In this document: positions 55,011-64,000 of the stretch, in pieces
Numbering within the stretch: the stretch's first letter is position 1
Layout of the letters: the number at the start of each line of letters is the position of its first letter
From: Terana coerulea
Lineage: Eukaryota; Basidiomycota; Agaricomycetes; Polyporales; Phanerochaetaceae
DNA: 64,000 bases
NCBI GenBank assembly: GCA_024811115.1
Contig: JAKOGH010000732.1
Span: 62,001-126,000, forward strand
Reading direction: 5' to 3'
Notes under the pieces: generated by a model
What the model saw: the letters and a program-made list of their open reading frames with translations, nothing else
Told to the model about the DNA's origin: nothing
Database searches by the model: none
Position numbers and translations under genes: made by a program

Positions 55011-57352
55011 AAGTCCGACGCATACACCCAGCTATCCGACCTACAGACGCGCTTCGACTCCCTGCAGACATCGTTCGACGACACCGTGCGCTCTCTCAAG
55101 GCCGAGCTCACGTCCTCGGAGGATCTTGCCCGCTCAGGCGCGGAGAAGCGCGCTACCGCGGACGCCGCGCGCACAACGGCCGAGGCGGCGCTCGGTGCGC
55201 TCCGCGCAGAGTACGACGCGATGGGCGCGAGCCTCCGCGAGAAGCTCGAGGCGGAGAGCGCCGCGCTGCGCACGGCGGTCGGCGTCATCGAGCGCGAGCG
55301 GCAGACGCGGGAGGTGGGCGAGGAGCGGATGCGGGGAGAGCATACGGCGGCGCTGGAGGCGTTGAGGAGGGGAGGTTGAGGGGAAGGTGCGGGAGGTGGA
55401 AGGGCTGCGGGAGACACTGGAGACTGAGAGGCAGGGCTGGGAAGCCGCGAGGGTGGAGCGGGAGACGGAGGCGGAGGAGAGGAAGGTGGAGGTGGAAGGA
55501 TTAAAGGGGGCGGTGGAGGAGAAGACAAGGGAGCTTAGCGAGTTGAGGGACGCGTTGGACAAGCAGGCGAACGCGAAAGGCGAGCTGGAGGCCGCCCTGC
55601 AACGGGCAACAGAAGAGCACCGCACAGCGGTCGACGCGCTGAGTGCGCAATTGGAGGCCAAGTCTCAGGCCGTGACCGAAGCCGAGGCGGCCGCAGCAGA
55701 CGCGCACCGTGCGCACGACGAGGCGATGAGCGCCGTCAACGCCGACGTGCAGGCTCTGTCATCGCAACTGCGGACCGCCGAAACGTCTCTGACGGTGGAG
55801 CGGCAAGCCAGGGACGCCTTGTCAAGCAACCTCGAGGCGCTTCCGCGCTCAGCATGATGAACGCGTTCAGGAGCTCACTGCTGAGGTAGGAAGGCACAGT
55901 GAGGCCGCAGGTGAAGCTTTAGCTACGGCTACTCGCGGACAACAGGTTAGAGCGGACGCGGAGGCAGCTTTGACAGAGGCAAGGGACGCCTTTCGCCAAG
56001 ATAAGTGAGGAGAAGAGGACCTTGCCCATCAGCTTTCAAATACGTCTCAGCGGTTGAGCGACGCTGAAAAGCTTGCGTCCGCTGAGAACGAAGCGAAAGA
56101 GCACCTGGTCGCCGAACTGGACAACGTGCGGACACAGTCGTCGGCAGAGGTAGAGCAGCTCAAGGCAGAGCTCCGGAGCAAGGCCTCGGACTTGGCAAAC
56201 GCAGAGGAAGCTCTCTCCACGCAGTCCGCCTCTCAACATGTCGTGCTTGAGTCCACTGAATCCTCTCGCCAGGAACTCCTCGCCCGCAACACCGCCCTAC
56301 AGTCCGAGCTGGAGGAGAAAGCCTCTGCTCTGGCGGCCGCAGAGTCGGCCGCGGCCGCCGAACGCAAGGCGAAGAAGGGCATGGCGACCCTCCTCGAGTC
56401 GATTCGCGACGAGCTCGCGGAGCTCTCCGCCGAGCTGGAGGCGCGGGGGAAGGCGCTGCAGGAGGCCGAAGCTTCTGCGGCGGAGCTGCGTGCCGCGCGA
56501 GACGAGCTGGAATCTGCGTTGCATGCAGCCCAGGACACAAGTGGTGGTGCGTTCAGGGACGTGCACTCTCGTGCATTCTCGGGTGAGTAGCACGTTGGTC
56601 TTGGATTCCGCCGTACGGCCTAATAGTGTTCTGTGCTGATATAGGCACGACCCTCAATGGAGATCAATCCAGTCCGGGAAGCATGTTTTTGGATCTGAAC
56701 GACGCACCCTCAAGTCCAAGTCGCCCGGCATTATCCCATTCCAGACCTTCCTCGTTCTTGCATCCTCACCACGGCACAAGCAGCGAGCACGGCTTCGACA
56801 TGCGCTCCTCCAAGAGTACCTTCGAGCACTACGTCGAGTCGTCCCACGCCGGCCACGGGCAGGACGACCCGCCCTCAGGCTCGGGCTCGCCGCTGGGGAG
56901 CGTCAGCGGGAAGAAGCGAGGCAGCAAGATCAGGGAGCGCGTCACGTCGTTCGTCCGGCGCAAGAGCTCGGGGACGCACACGCAGTCGCACTCACATGGC
57001 CACAGTCCGCAACACCTAGCGGAGCCGCTGCCCGTGGCGTTTCCGACAGCGGGCGCGGAATCGGGCGAAGACTCGAGGAGCGCGAAGTCCTCGCACCCGC
57101 ACGAGCGCAACAGGGTGAAGAGCCTGATACACAAGCTTACCCCCTCGAAAGCGGTGAGTCGCTCGCTTGCGTGATGCTTGGCTGAGTACTGAATGTCTTT
57201 TACAGCACCCTTTCCGCCGTGCGTCCTCGTCCTCGATGTCGCACCACCAGGCTAGCCCAGGGAGCCTACCGGAGTCGCCGTCTCTGACAGGCTCTGCAGC
57301 CGAGATCATGACAGATTCACCACCAAGCATACCTGTCGGCGGGCGCATATAA
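53068..57352 (+). CDS. Long coiled-coil protein, full-length copy B (several frame breaks)
   Basis: About 1,300 residues. Exon 1 (MLGFLQSFVSSKPPEAAEGD, Cys-rich DCDCASC) and exon 2 (RAEDAPVTPEWTEPPHML) precede a giant coiled-coil exon from about 53451 (ARYHLLDSLKSQLTHDLES). Breaks occur at one extra G near 55370, an indel near 55840 and an in-frame TGA at 56006-56008. The coiled coil continues on each side (EGLRETLETERQGWEAARVE; KLASAENEAKEHLVAELDNV). After an intron near 56583-56645 the tail is Ser/His-rich and basic (SGKKRGSKIRERVTSFVRRK, NRVKSLIHKLTPSKA). A last exon ends SIPVGGRI. It resembles cytoskeletal or organelle-tethering coiled-coil proteins; no specific family recognised. Confidence 0.75.
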
Positions 57353-57889
57353 CTTGTTCTTACAGTATGTCTCCTATGGTGTTCGCAGTCGTATTCTGCC
57401 ACACCTCGATTGCCGCCGAAGTGTAAGTTATCTCCTATACGTTACTTAATTTGCTCGTCGGTCCTTCTCAGGATCGATTGTTTTCTTGTAGCCGTAATCG
57501 ACCATATGCATAGACTTTCGCATAGCTCTTTTTCTTGACACGCCATAGGTACTTATCCGCTGTTGTTTTAGTACAATTCTTGTGAATACATTCCCTGTCC
57601 TATCTGTGGTAAATCTATGTGACGGATGTTAAATCAAGGGCCTCTGAGGCGGTAGTGGGGGACATACGATGCAGTCATCAGGGTCAAACTTAGACTCGAA
57701 GTCTTTCTGATTCTTCCTCCCTGACCTCGTTTGTAGGAAGGCGTGTACGTCCATCTCTGTGGGTACAGTCTGAGTCTCCCCGATCGGCGTCGCCAGAACC
57801 GAGATCGGGCTTCGCTCCGCCTGTCGTACTGCTTTCTGGATGCGTGTGACTGGAGATTTGACGAGCATGCATGCAATAAGAAACGGGTT
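57353..57889. other. 3'-3' intergenic, coiled-coil gene and YAE1
   Basis: Convergent gene ends. Minus-strand frames continuing past the YAE1 stop are shadows produced by its frame break. Confidence 0.45.
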
Positions 57890-58473
57890 TCATATCCTGG
57901 GTAGGACGAGACCGAGTGTTTGCGCAAGTGCTTGAAGACGAGCCTCGAGCCTCGCAACATCCTCCATCGTCGGCCTGCCTGCTTTCTGCGCCGGCCCGCC
58001 CCCATCCGATTCATCATATCCTCCAGACTCTCCAGTTCCCGCTTCTCCTGCAGCTCCTCCGCCACGACCACGTCCTCGTTCACGTCCTCGAGATGCTCCC
58101 GTGCGTGCTCTTCCGCCTGCAGATCGGGCGGGGCGATGTCAGAGAATCGGATGCGCGACAGCTCTGCGGAGAGCGTGCGGGCTTCGTCCTGCACTTGTCC
58201 GCGTGTGGCGCTGTCAGGGAGAGTAAGAGGGCGGGTTGAGGCTGCGAGAGCGACGAGTGCGGAGGCGTATCCGCGAAGCAGGCCGAGGCTTTGGCCGATG
58301 GGTGCGCCGGTCTGCGCGAAGCCCTCGTCGAAGCCCTCCTGCAGGGCACCCTCCTTGCCTGCCGTGATGCCCTCGCGGTAGCCTACGTTAACAAAATCTG
58401 ATGAAAGCTTGGACCATTCGGCGTCTTGAAGATTCTTGTCGTTGTCCTCCCATGGAGAGTCGTCAATATCCAT
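57890..58473 (-). CDS. YAE1: YAE1-domain protein (Fe-S cluster delivery to Rli1)
   Basis: With Lto1, Yae1 links the cytosolic iron-sulfur targeting complex to the ABC protein Rli1/ABCE1. The start reads MDIDDSPWEDNDKNLQDAEW. The deca-GX3 signature is clear: GYREGITAGKEGALQEGFDE followed by GFAQTGAPIGQSLGLLRG. A charged helical region follows (QEKRELESLEDMMNRMGAG). One indel near 57993-58003, in a G/C-rich run, separates this from the natural C-terminus in the next frame, ARLEARLQALAQTLGLVLP and stop at 57890. No intron is evident. Confidence 0.87.
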
Positions 58474-58895
58474 GGCGAGAGAGTTGGTTGAGATGACTGT
58501 TGAGGGTGAAACCCAGGAGGCAATTTCAGCCCTTCCCCGACGCCACCAGGCGGGCGCTTACTGTCTTGCACGGAGCCTTCATCAGCTTTCATCCTGACTT
58601 CGGCCAACGCTCGACTTTCGCCGTTTTGGGAGTCTTATCCGCCATGAAGCCTTTCAGTCGACTTGGAATACCTGGATGTAACCCGCTCATACTTACAAGC
58701 CTTGGCATGTTACGTAGAAACACGCTCGAGAACAATGGCCACGCCGAACAATGGCCGCCTTAATGAAAACCTGCAGTCAGCCTTACTTCCAGTTCCTGTT
58801 CTTGAACTGCACCCCTGCTCTCCGATCCGACTGCTTGCTTACCGGGCCTGGTGCTCTGCTATTCTCCCTGCTGGACTAGACTTTCCAACTTAACG
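58474..58895. other. Divergent intergenic, YAE1 and AA14 LPMO 2
   Basis: Holds the promoters of both divergent genes; no further feature seen. Confidence 0.4.
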
Positions 58896-60303
58896 ATGCT
58901 TTCCACGAACCTGAAGTATCTCGCATTTGCTCTTGTGGCGGACTGGATCCCTACAGCGGTCGGCCATGCTTGTAAGCATTACAGTGTCTTTCAACTACAT
59001 GCTGATTAACGTCGGGTTCTAGCAATATGGCATCCGAGCATGTACGGCTTCAATGTCACCTCCAGCACGTACTCTTACGACAACCGGCCTGTTGTCCCGC
59101 TGTTCAACATGACCTTCGACCAGTGGTGGTTCCACGGCCACCTCGACCACCCACCCAACGAAGGAGAGTTTTTCGAACTGCCTGCAGGCCAGGCAGCCAC
59201 GGCAGAAATCGCATGCACGAAGGCCGCCACGTCGTACCATACACCGGCGGACGGTGAAGATATACAAGATGGGAACAATCCATGCCCGGGCTCGCCCATG
59301 TCTGAGTACCACACGAATGGCATCAACGACGTGAAGGGGTGTGCACTGGCGATTGCGTACAAGTCAGACGTCACATCAGTGCAGCCTGAAGACTTCGCGG
59401 TGTTCTCTGTCAACCAGACGTGCGTGTGGAACCGCTTCACAGATTTCATGTCCCCCAGAAGATGCCTCCATGCCCTGAGGGCGGTTGTACTTGTGCATTC
59501 TTCTGGATACATTCAGTGCGTGTCTACATGATTCGTGATGATATACTACTTAATGGATTGAAACACTAGCCCGATAGTGGGGGTGAGCAGAGTGAGCGGC
59601 TTGTCCTCTAGAGGTCGCAACGTTTTACTCACGACTGCACAGATTACATGAACGGCTTCAAATGCAACGTTACTGGGTCAACTTCGACGGTCGCCGTGGC
59701 CCAACCACAACTACCACGTCGCTGTGGTGCCGACCCCGACAACGGCAAACCCCAAGCTGTCCCAGGCAACTGCACGTATGGTGCTAAGCAACCGTTCTAC
59801 TGGCTACAACAAGAGCGCAACAACGTACGTCGAGACACTCTTGATCTCACCGCTCACCTGCTCAGTTGTGCCAATTTCGCAGATGTTCGAAGGTTACTAC
59901 GCTCCGCCATTCTACACGGACCTCTATAATTTTCAGGATGGTGCCCAAGAAGACATCTTCCTGGACTCCTACACAAGCATACCAACGCCCAGTGCAAACT
60001 CAACCGTCGTCCCTACCACTGTAAACGCTCCTACTGGCAGCACAACTACGTCTGGCTCCTCTCAAACTTCGGCCCCCAAACCTCCATTCTCAAATCCGAA
60101 CGGGACCACGCAGCCTAACAAGCCACCCTCATGGTTAGTCGCGCTGTCTTCTTCAGTTCCGGCGCTTGACTAACCATCGTGATAGTAAACTACAACTGAA
60201 TCCGTCCCTCCAACGTCGGTCGCTTCTGAAGCGCGGTTTCCTTCAGCGGAGCAAGAGTCGTGGTATCTATCATCGCAGCTTCAGCCTGTGGTATCCCTTC
60301 TGA
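58896..60303 (+). CDS. AA14 lytic polysaccharide monooxygenase, short tail (one frame break)
   Basis: Paralogue of the LPMO at 17167. The signal peptide [23 protein letters not shown] leaves His1 at [15 protein letters not shown] after intron 1. The second copper His is in [69 protein letters not shown] and [16 protein letters not shown] follow the family. A missing base near 59446-59456 separates NRFTDF from [20 protein letters not shown]. The linker is only about 45 residues (Ser/Thr/Asn). The final exon encodes a basic tail [17 protein letters not shown] ending SLWYPF, clearly related to the end of the first LPMO. Confidence 0.9.
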
Positions 60304-60514
60304 GCCGTATGTTATGCATATCATGTATCTCGCAAATGGTTCATACCAATGCATGTATTATCCAGTGCAGTTCGGGGTGACGCTTTCGAGCCGTAAGCTG
60401 TGGATTTTCCGATGAATCTGCCTGAGGCGAGTGCATGATAGTGGACGTCGTACTATTTGAGCGAGTATGTGTAGCATCGGACCAGCCAAAGTCTATAACA
60501 ATCGTTCTCACAAA

Positions 60515-60935
60515 CTAACAACTTGAGGCGCGGAATGGTTTGGTAGCCTCCCTACTCCATGCTGGCAAATTCGACTCGCGCCATACCTCGGGATCCACTG
60601 GGGCACTCTTCCAGCATGCCGGATTCCACAGCACAGGCAATCTCGTCGGGGAGGATGACCGCGAGCCGCTGCACGGCGAGGAATTGTCTGAGTGGGTGGC
60701 GGCTGGACGCGAGAGCCCGATCAACTCGTCCTCGAGTTCTTCCTCAGTGTCTTCCTCGATGGGCACGAGGGTAAGCTCTATGATGTTGCCTACGATGTAG
60801 ACTTCGGCGTCTGCGATGAAGATGAATAGTCAGGGGCGAGCGTGGAGAAAATAAAAAGGACAGATGCTTACAAGGAGTGGTACTGTTGCTGGGTTCGTTC
60901 ATATAGATTTCGTCTTCGTAGATGATGCTCAACAT
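60515..60935 (-). CDS. Small unknown protein, copy 1 of a local pair
   Basis: Two exons. Exon 1 reads MLSIIYEDEIYMNEPSNSTT. The intron (GTAAGC...ATCGCAG) joins to YAEVYIVGNIIELTLVPIEE, an acidic Glu run, then a Ser-rich part and the C-terminus RLPVLWNPACWKSAPVDPEV, WRESNLPAW, ending ASSC. About 118 residues, no signal peptide, no CaaX prenylation motif, no known family. It shares about 60-65% identity and the same intron position with the copy at 63348-63780, so the frame is real. Confidence 0.75.
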
Positions 60936-61063
60936 GGTTGTATGCAAGCGATGAGAGGCGGTGATGTGCGAAGAGGGACAATTAAGGGAGTTCGAGTTTA
61001 TCTTTCTCGGAGGCTGCGATGGCGTGTGAGGAGGTTTATGAGATCTCTGGTACTCAGCCCAGC

Positions 61064-61138
61064 CATTATTTATGCCTCCAGGCTACATTGAATTTAATGT
61101 GGGTCAGGCAACCGGAACACCTGCTTCGAGTGCTGCAC
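61064..61138 (-). promoter_or_regulatory. Conserved upstream block of small-protein copy 1
   Basis: Contains a TATA-like CATAAATAAT (complement of 61065-61074) and a block TGTGGGTCAGGCAACCGGAA with TTCGAGTGCTGCA. Both are also found upstream of copy 2 at the same spacing. Confidence 0.55.
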
Positions 61139-61688
61139 TGGCAGCGCGGCATGATGTAGTGCACGGATGATTTTGCCCCGCTGCAGCCCGTCGGCGGGCG
61201 GGATCAAGTCCTTAAAAGGCAATGCGATCGGCGGGAGCGGGACCTAGAGCCTAGGCCGCGGGTTCGAATCACTGCGGGTGCACCTGCTGCTGCACGCCGC
61301 CACGGGCGTGCGCGACCGACACACCGCGATTCATGAGGTGCACGAGGAAATGGCGTCGGGCTGTGCTTTATTTCAGGCCCGTAGACGGATTCGAACTACC
61401 GGAAGCAAGTTGGGCTTCCGCAGCTAATCCCCCTGAACCCCTTAGTATTCAGTGAGCCCGTCAAGAGACTGGTACTCAAAATCATTCACAAATACTTCTC
61501 AATTTAACTGCGCCATACGTGCGGATAGCTAGACGATGTTCCCGCCGCCGGAATCAGCCACAGATGCACATGGCATAGGCGCTAGTCAACGTCAACAAAT
61601 TGAACTCGTGTATACCATTTTGGTAGTATGGAGATAGGTACATGTTTTCCAACTTCATTCGACCACTACCGAGGTGTTACTTTCTGGC
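61139..61688. other. Intergenic with a tRNA-like relic
   Basis: No protein gene. On the minus strand, about 61441-61365, TTCAGG/CCTGAA ends, a GGAAGC/GCTTCC stem with 7-nt loop and a GTTCGAATCC T-loop motif look tRNA-derived. They do not fold into a proper cloverleaf. Confidence 0.35.
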
Positions 61689-62568
61689 TTAAGGTGGGGG
61701 TAGCGTAGCCCTGATCGCGAGGATCTTCTGGAACGCAGGACGCGCCATGAGCTTCTCGTGCCACCTGTGCCGTATGTTAGCGAAACAGCGACGACTGGCG
61801 CATGCGCCAAAAAACTCACGCTGCGGTAGCAGGGAACTCTTTGCGAAGTCAAGGCCCTTCAAAGTCAGCCTGAGCGCCGTGCGGTTCCACCTTCACGGTC
61901 GTTTAGTACCAAAGTCCAAAGTCACCCTATAGTGCATACTCACTCGATAAAGGCAAGGTCTGCGACGGTCACCTTCTCGCCGAGAATATAGGGCTGCTTT
62001 GACAGCACACCCTCGAGCACGCCGAAAATACGGAGCTCCTCGTCCTCGTACCGCTTAATGGCGCTCGGGAGGTGCTCCTCGTGCCGGACTGTGAACCAGT
62101 GCGCCTGCCCGAAGTACGCGCCCTGGCCCGACGCCTGGAAGTACAGCCACTGCAGCTGGTGGTACGTCTCGTCACCGGGGGCCGAGATGATGTGCTCAGG
62201 GTCGTACTTGTCGACGATGTATTGGATGATGGCGTTGGACTCCCTGCCAGGGGCTGTCAGCAGAAGGGGGAGAACGGGGGCGAGCGACGCACCAGACGAC
62301 GAAGTCGCCGTTCTTATGGTCGACGATGGCGGGGATGCGCCCGTTCGGGTTGAATTTGACGAACTCGGGGCTCTTGTGCTCGTTCTTGGCGAAGTCGAAG
62401 TAGACCGACTCATACGTGAGGCTGAGCTCTTCGAGGACGAGGGCGACCTTCCTGAAGTCCACCGTAGTGCTCAGCGACATAGCAACACTTACAGTCAGAG
62501 CAGAAAACTTACCATCCGTTGGGTCCACCGAGGTGGGAGTACAGAGTGAATTGCTTGCCGTGCGACAT
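61689..62568 (-). CDS. Ure2p-like glutathione S-transferase (one frame break)
   Basis: Detoxification enzyme of the class expanded in wood-decay fungi. Exon 1 is MSHGKQFTLYSHLGGPNGW. The thioredoxin-fold half continues KVALVLEELSLTYESVYFDF, EFVKFNPNGRIPAIVDHKNG and, after an intron, ESNAIIQYIVDKYDPEH (glutathione-binding Glu-Ser). The helical half has HQLQWLYFQASGQGAYFGQA, HWFTVRHEEHLPSAIKRYED and EKVTVADLAFIEWN. Then come LTLKGLDFAK and, after a missing A near 61838-61843, EFPATAA. The last exon reads WHEKLMARPAFQKILAIRAT, stop at 61689. Length about 220 residues, normal for the class. A TATA box lies upstream. Confidence 0.9.
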
Positions 62569-63347
62569 GGCGAAGTGTTGTCGGAAGTCTACTGAGTGGG
62601 TTTAGTTGTGAAGAGATGAGGTGGTTGTTGGATGCTGTCGAGTACCTCAGTACTGTCTGCCTTATATACCACGCTGTCCCTCACATATCTTCACTCGGAT
62701 GTGTCTGCAGGTCGAATTCTCCCAGCACGCCTTCATTGCTTACCGTTCGTGACCGTACGCGTACCCTGCCTTCTGTCAACTGTGCGCATTACGCGCACTT
62801 CCCTGTAGCCTGCTGATACATTGATTAGTCAGTCTACACGGTGGAAATATGGCTAAGTGCTCACACTGCGCGGGTGTAGCTGAGTGTCGATCCCCCTTTG
62901 GGCTTCGTACCCTCAGGTGAATCATCTGGCGCTGAGAAAGCAAGGTACATTTCGAGTGGTAGTAAGCGTTTGTGCGCCTCCACCGTGTCGCCGTGCTGCA
63001 GCGGACGGCGCCACGCGGAGGTTATGTATGTTGCTTGAAACATCTGGATTCTCCAAGTCCTTGTCAGAGTTGCATCGCACGTGTGTAGCAGATCGGGAAG
63101 CGCACTTTCAACCTTCAATCGGAGTGGTCTTTCTTTGCCTGATAAGCTGTATGGCAGAATTTTGGGGTACTTGTCATGAACATATAACTGACGCCCTAAC
63201 TTTCGAGATGCAGAGCAGCAAATCTAACATCTTGAACTTGAAGATATGAGCATTGCAGTCACCGCGCAAACTAGCGGAAGCGTGTTATACAGTGTTTTAT
63301 TTGTGCATGTGAAGCGTTGGACCAGCCAAAGACTATCATCCCGCCGA
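62569..63347. other. Upstream region of GST and end of small-protein copy 2
   Basis: No gene recognised; opposing frames of 85 and 121 codons overlap at 62861-63249 without other support. A TATATAAG (minus strand, complement of 62661-62668) lies about 95 bp upstream of the GST start. Confidence 0.45.
62661..62668 (-). promoter_or_regulatory. TATA box of GST gene
   Basis: TATATAAG on the minus strand about 95 bp upstream of the GST ATG. Confidence 0.6.
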
Positions 63348-63780
63348 CTACCAACTTGAGGCCCGCAATGGCTCGGCATCCTCCCCATTCCACGCTGCCA
63401 GGTCCGACTCGCGCCACACCTCGGGGTCCGCCAGGGCACTCTTCCAGAAGCCGGGATTCCATCGCACAGGGAGCCTATGTGGGGAAGGAGACCGCGAGCT
63501 ACTGTGTAGCGAAGAGTCGTCCGAGGGGGCGGCGGCTGGCCGCGGGAGCTCGAGCGACACGAGGTGATCTGCGTACTCGTCTGAGTCCTCGAGTTCTTCC
63601 TCTATCGGTGCGAGGCTGAGCTCTATGATGTTGCCTACGATATAGACTTCTGCGTCTGTGATGGCGATGGGGGGTCAGAGGCAAGTGTGGAGAAGCAACA
63701 AAGGAAGGATGCTTACAAGGAGCAGTGCTGCTGCTGGGCTCGTTCATATAGACTTCGTCTTCATAGATGATGCTCAACAT
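63348..63780 (-). CDS. Small unknown protein, copy 2 of a local pair
   Basis: Same structure as copy 1. Exon 1 reads MLSIIYEDEVYMNEPSSSTA. The intron (GTAAGC...CATCACAG) leads to YAEVYIVGNIIELSLAPIEE, LEDSDEYADHLVSLELPRP, a Ser-rich stretch, RLPVRWNPGFWKSALADPEV, WRESDLAAW and the end ASSW. It is uninterrupted. Strongest conservation between copies is in exon 1, the VYIVGNIIEL segment and the WNPxxWKSAxxDPEVWRES block, which marks the likely functional core. Confidence 0.77.
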
Positions 63781-63921
63781 GATTGAAGGAAGTGTTGATT
63801 GGTGGTAGTGGGCGGGGTAGGAGAAAGACCTTTGAGCTGGGGTTTATCTTTCGAAGATGCAGCAGGCCAAGGATTTGGAGAGTGAAGAGGTTCTTGTGCT
63901 GCCCAACACTCAGCCTGGCCG

Positions 63922-63984
63922 CTATTTATGCCTCCAGGATGTAATGTGGGTCAAGCAAGCGGAACACATGTTTCGAGTGCTGCA
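63922..63984 (-). promoter_or_regulatory. Conserved upstream block of small-protein copy 2
   Basis: TATA-like CATAAATAG (complement of 63922-63930) and TGTGGGTCAAGCAAGCGGAA with TTCGAGTGCTGCA, matching the copy 1 promoter in order and spacing. Confidence 0.55.
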
Positions 63985-64000
63985 GCGCGGCATCATGTCG

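Noticed and set aside
61240..61290. Plus-strand tRNA suggested by GGTTCGAATCA
   Set aside because: The T-stem does not pair properly, and no A box or acceptor stem is found at the right distance.
60515..63780. Mating pheromone precursors
   Set aside because: The two small proteins are the right size class but lack a C-terminal CaaX box (ASSC and ASSW ends do not qualify) and are longer than usual pheromone precursors.
1..64000. CRISPR arrays, prokaryotic operons, viral genes, rRNA
   Set aside because: No regularly spaced identical repeats, no polycistronic gene sets, no viral polymerase or capsid motifs and no rRNA genes; rRNA-like strings at 9.8-10.3 kb are snoRNA guide complements.

Overview
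This window is nuclear DNA from a filamentous basidiomycete, most likely a wood-decay Agaricomycete of the Polyporales type. The evidence is compact genes split by many 45-70 nt GT-AG introns, a pair of AA14 xylan-active LPMOs, a KIAA1143-type DUF4604 protein, a Ure2p-like GST and Ser-rich fungal proteins. There is no prokaryotic, viral or organellar gene set.

Layout. 0.4-16 kb is mostly housekeeping: GET4 (-), an intron-bearing tRNA (-), TSC13 enoyl-CoA reductase (+), ARV1 lipid regulator (-), a mitochondrial GGQ peptidyl-tRNA hydrolase (+), an aquaporin (+), a spliced snoRNA host transcript (-), an ABHD11-type hydrolase (+) and two unknown proteins. 17-32 kb holds an AA14 LPMO, a divergent beta-tubulin, an F-box/LRR protein, a SIM plus split-RING protein, a zinc-ribbon-like unknown, DUF4604, SDHAF3 and cyanase. 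32-38 kb holds a transketolase/dihydroxyacetone-synthase-like enzyme (-) and homogentisate 1,2-dioxygenase (+). 38.5-57.4 kb is the accessory part: a C2H2 protein and two copies of a long coiled-coil gene about 13 kb apart. The first copy carries an 887-bp foldback element in its 5' UTR. Between the copies lies a gene-poor stretch with a 358-bp hAT-type MITE and GC-rich tandem coding modules. 57.9-64 kb holds YAE1, a second AA14 LPMO, two copies of a small unknown protein gene with duplicated promoters, and a GST.

The most interesting item is at 9.2-10.6 kb. This minus-strand transcript has small exons and strong GT-AG introns, and at least three introns carry box C/D snoRNAs. Their guide elements match the conserved rRNA sites of yeast snR77 (18S Um578), snR55 (18S Um1269) and snR63 (25S Am2256). 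A fourth intron holds a C/D-like candidate with no recognised target. The D boxes lie 49-57 nt from the 3' splice sites. The exons show no convincing full-length reading frame, so this looks like a non-coding snoRNA host gene head-to-head with ABHD11.

Caution: at least fifteen conserved genes carry single- or double-base indels that break the frame (TSC13, ARV1, aquaporin, ABHD11, F-box, DUF4604, homogentisate dioxygenase, YAE1, GST, LPMO 2 and others), while their neighbours (GET4, SDHAF3, transketolase, RING protein, LPMO 1) are intact. Many lie in or near homopolymers and most are insertions, so residual long-read error is the simplest explanation. These genes are annotated as genes, with the breaks noted.
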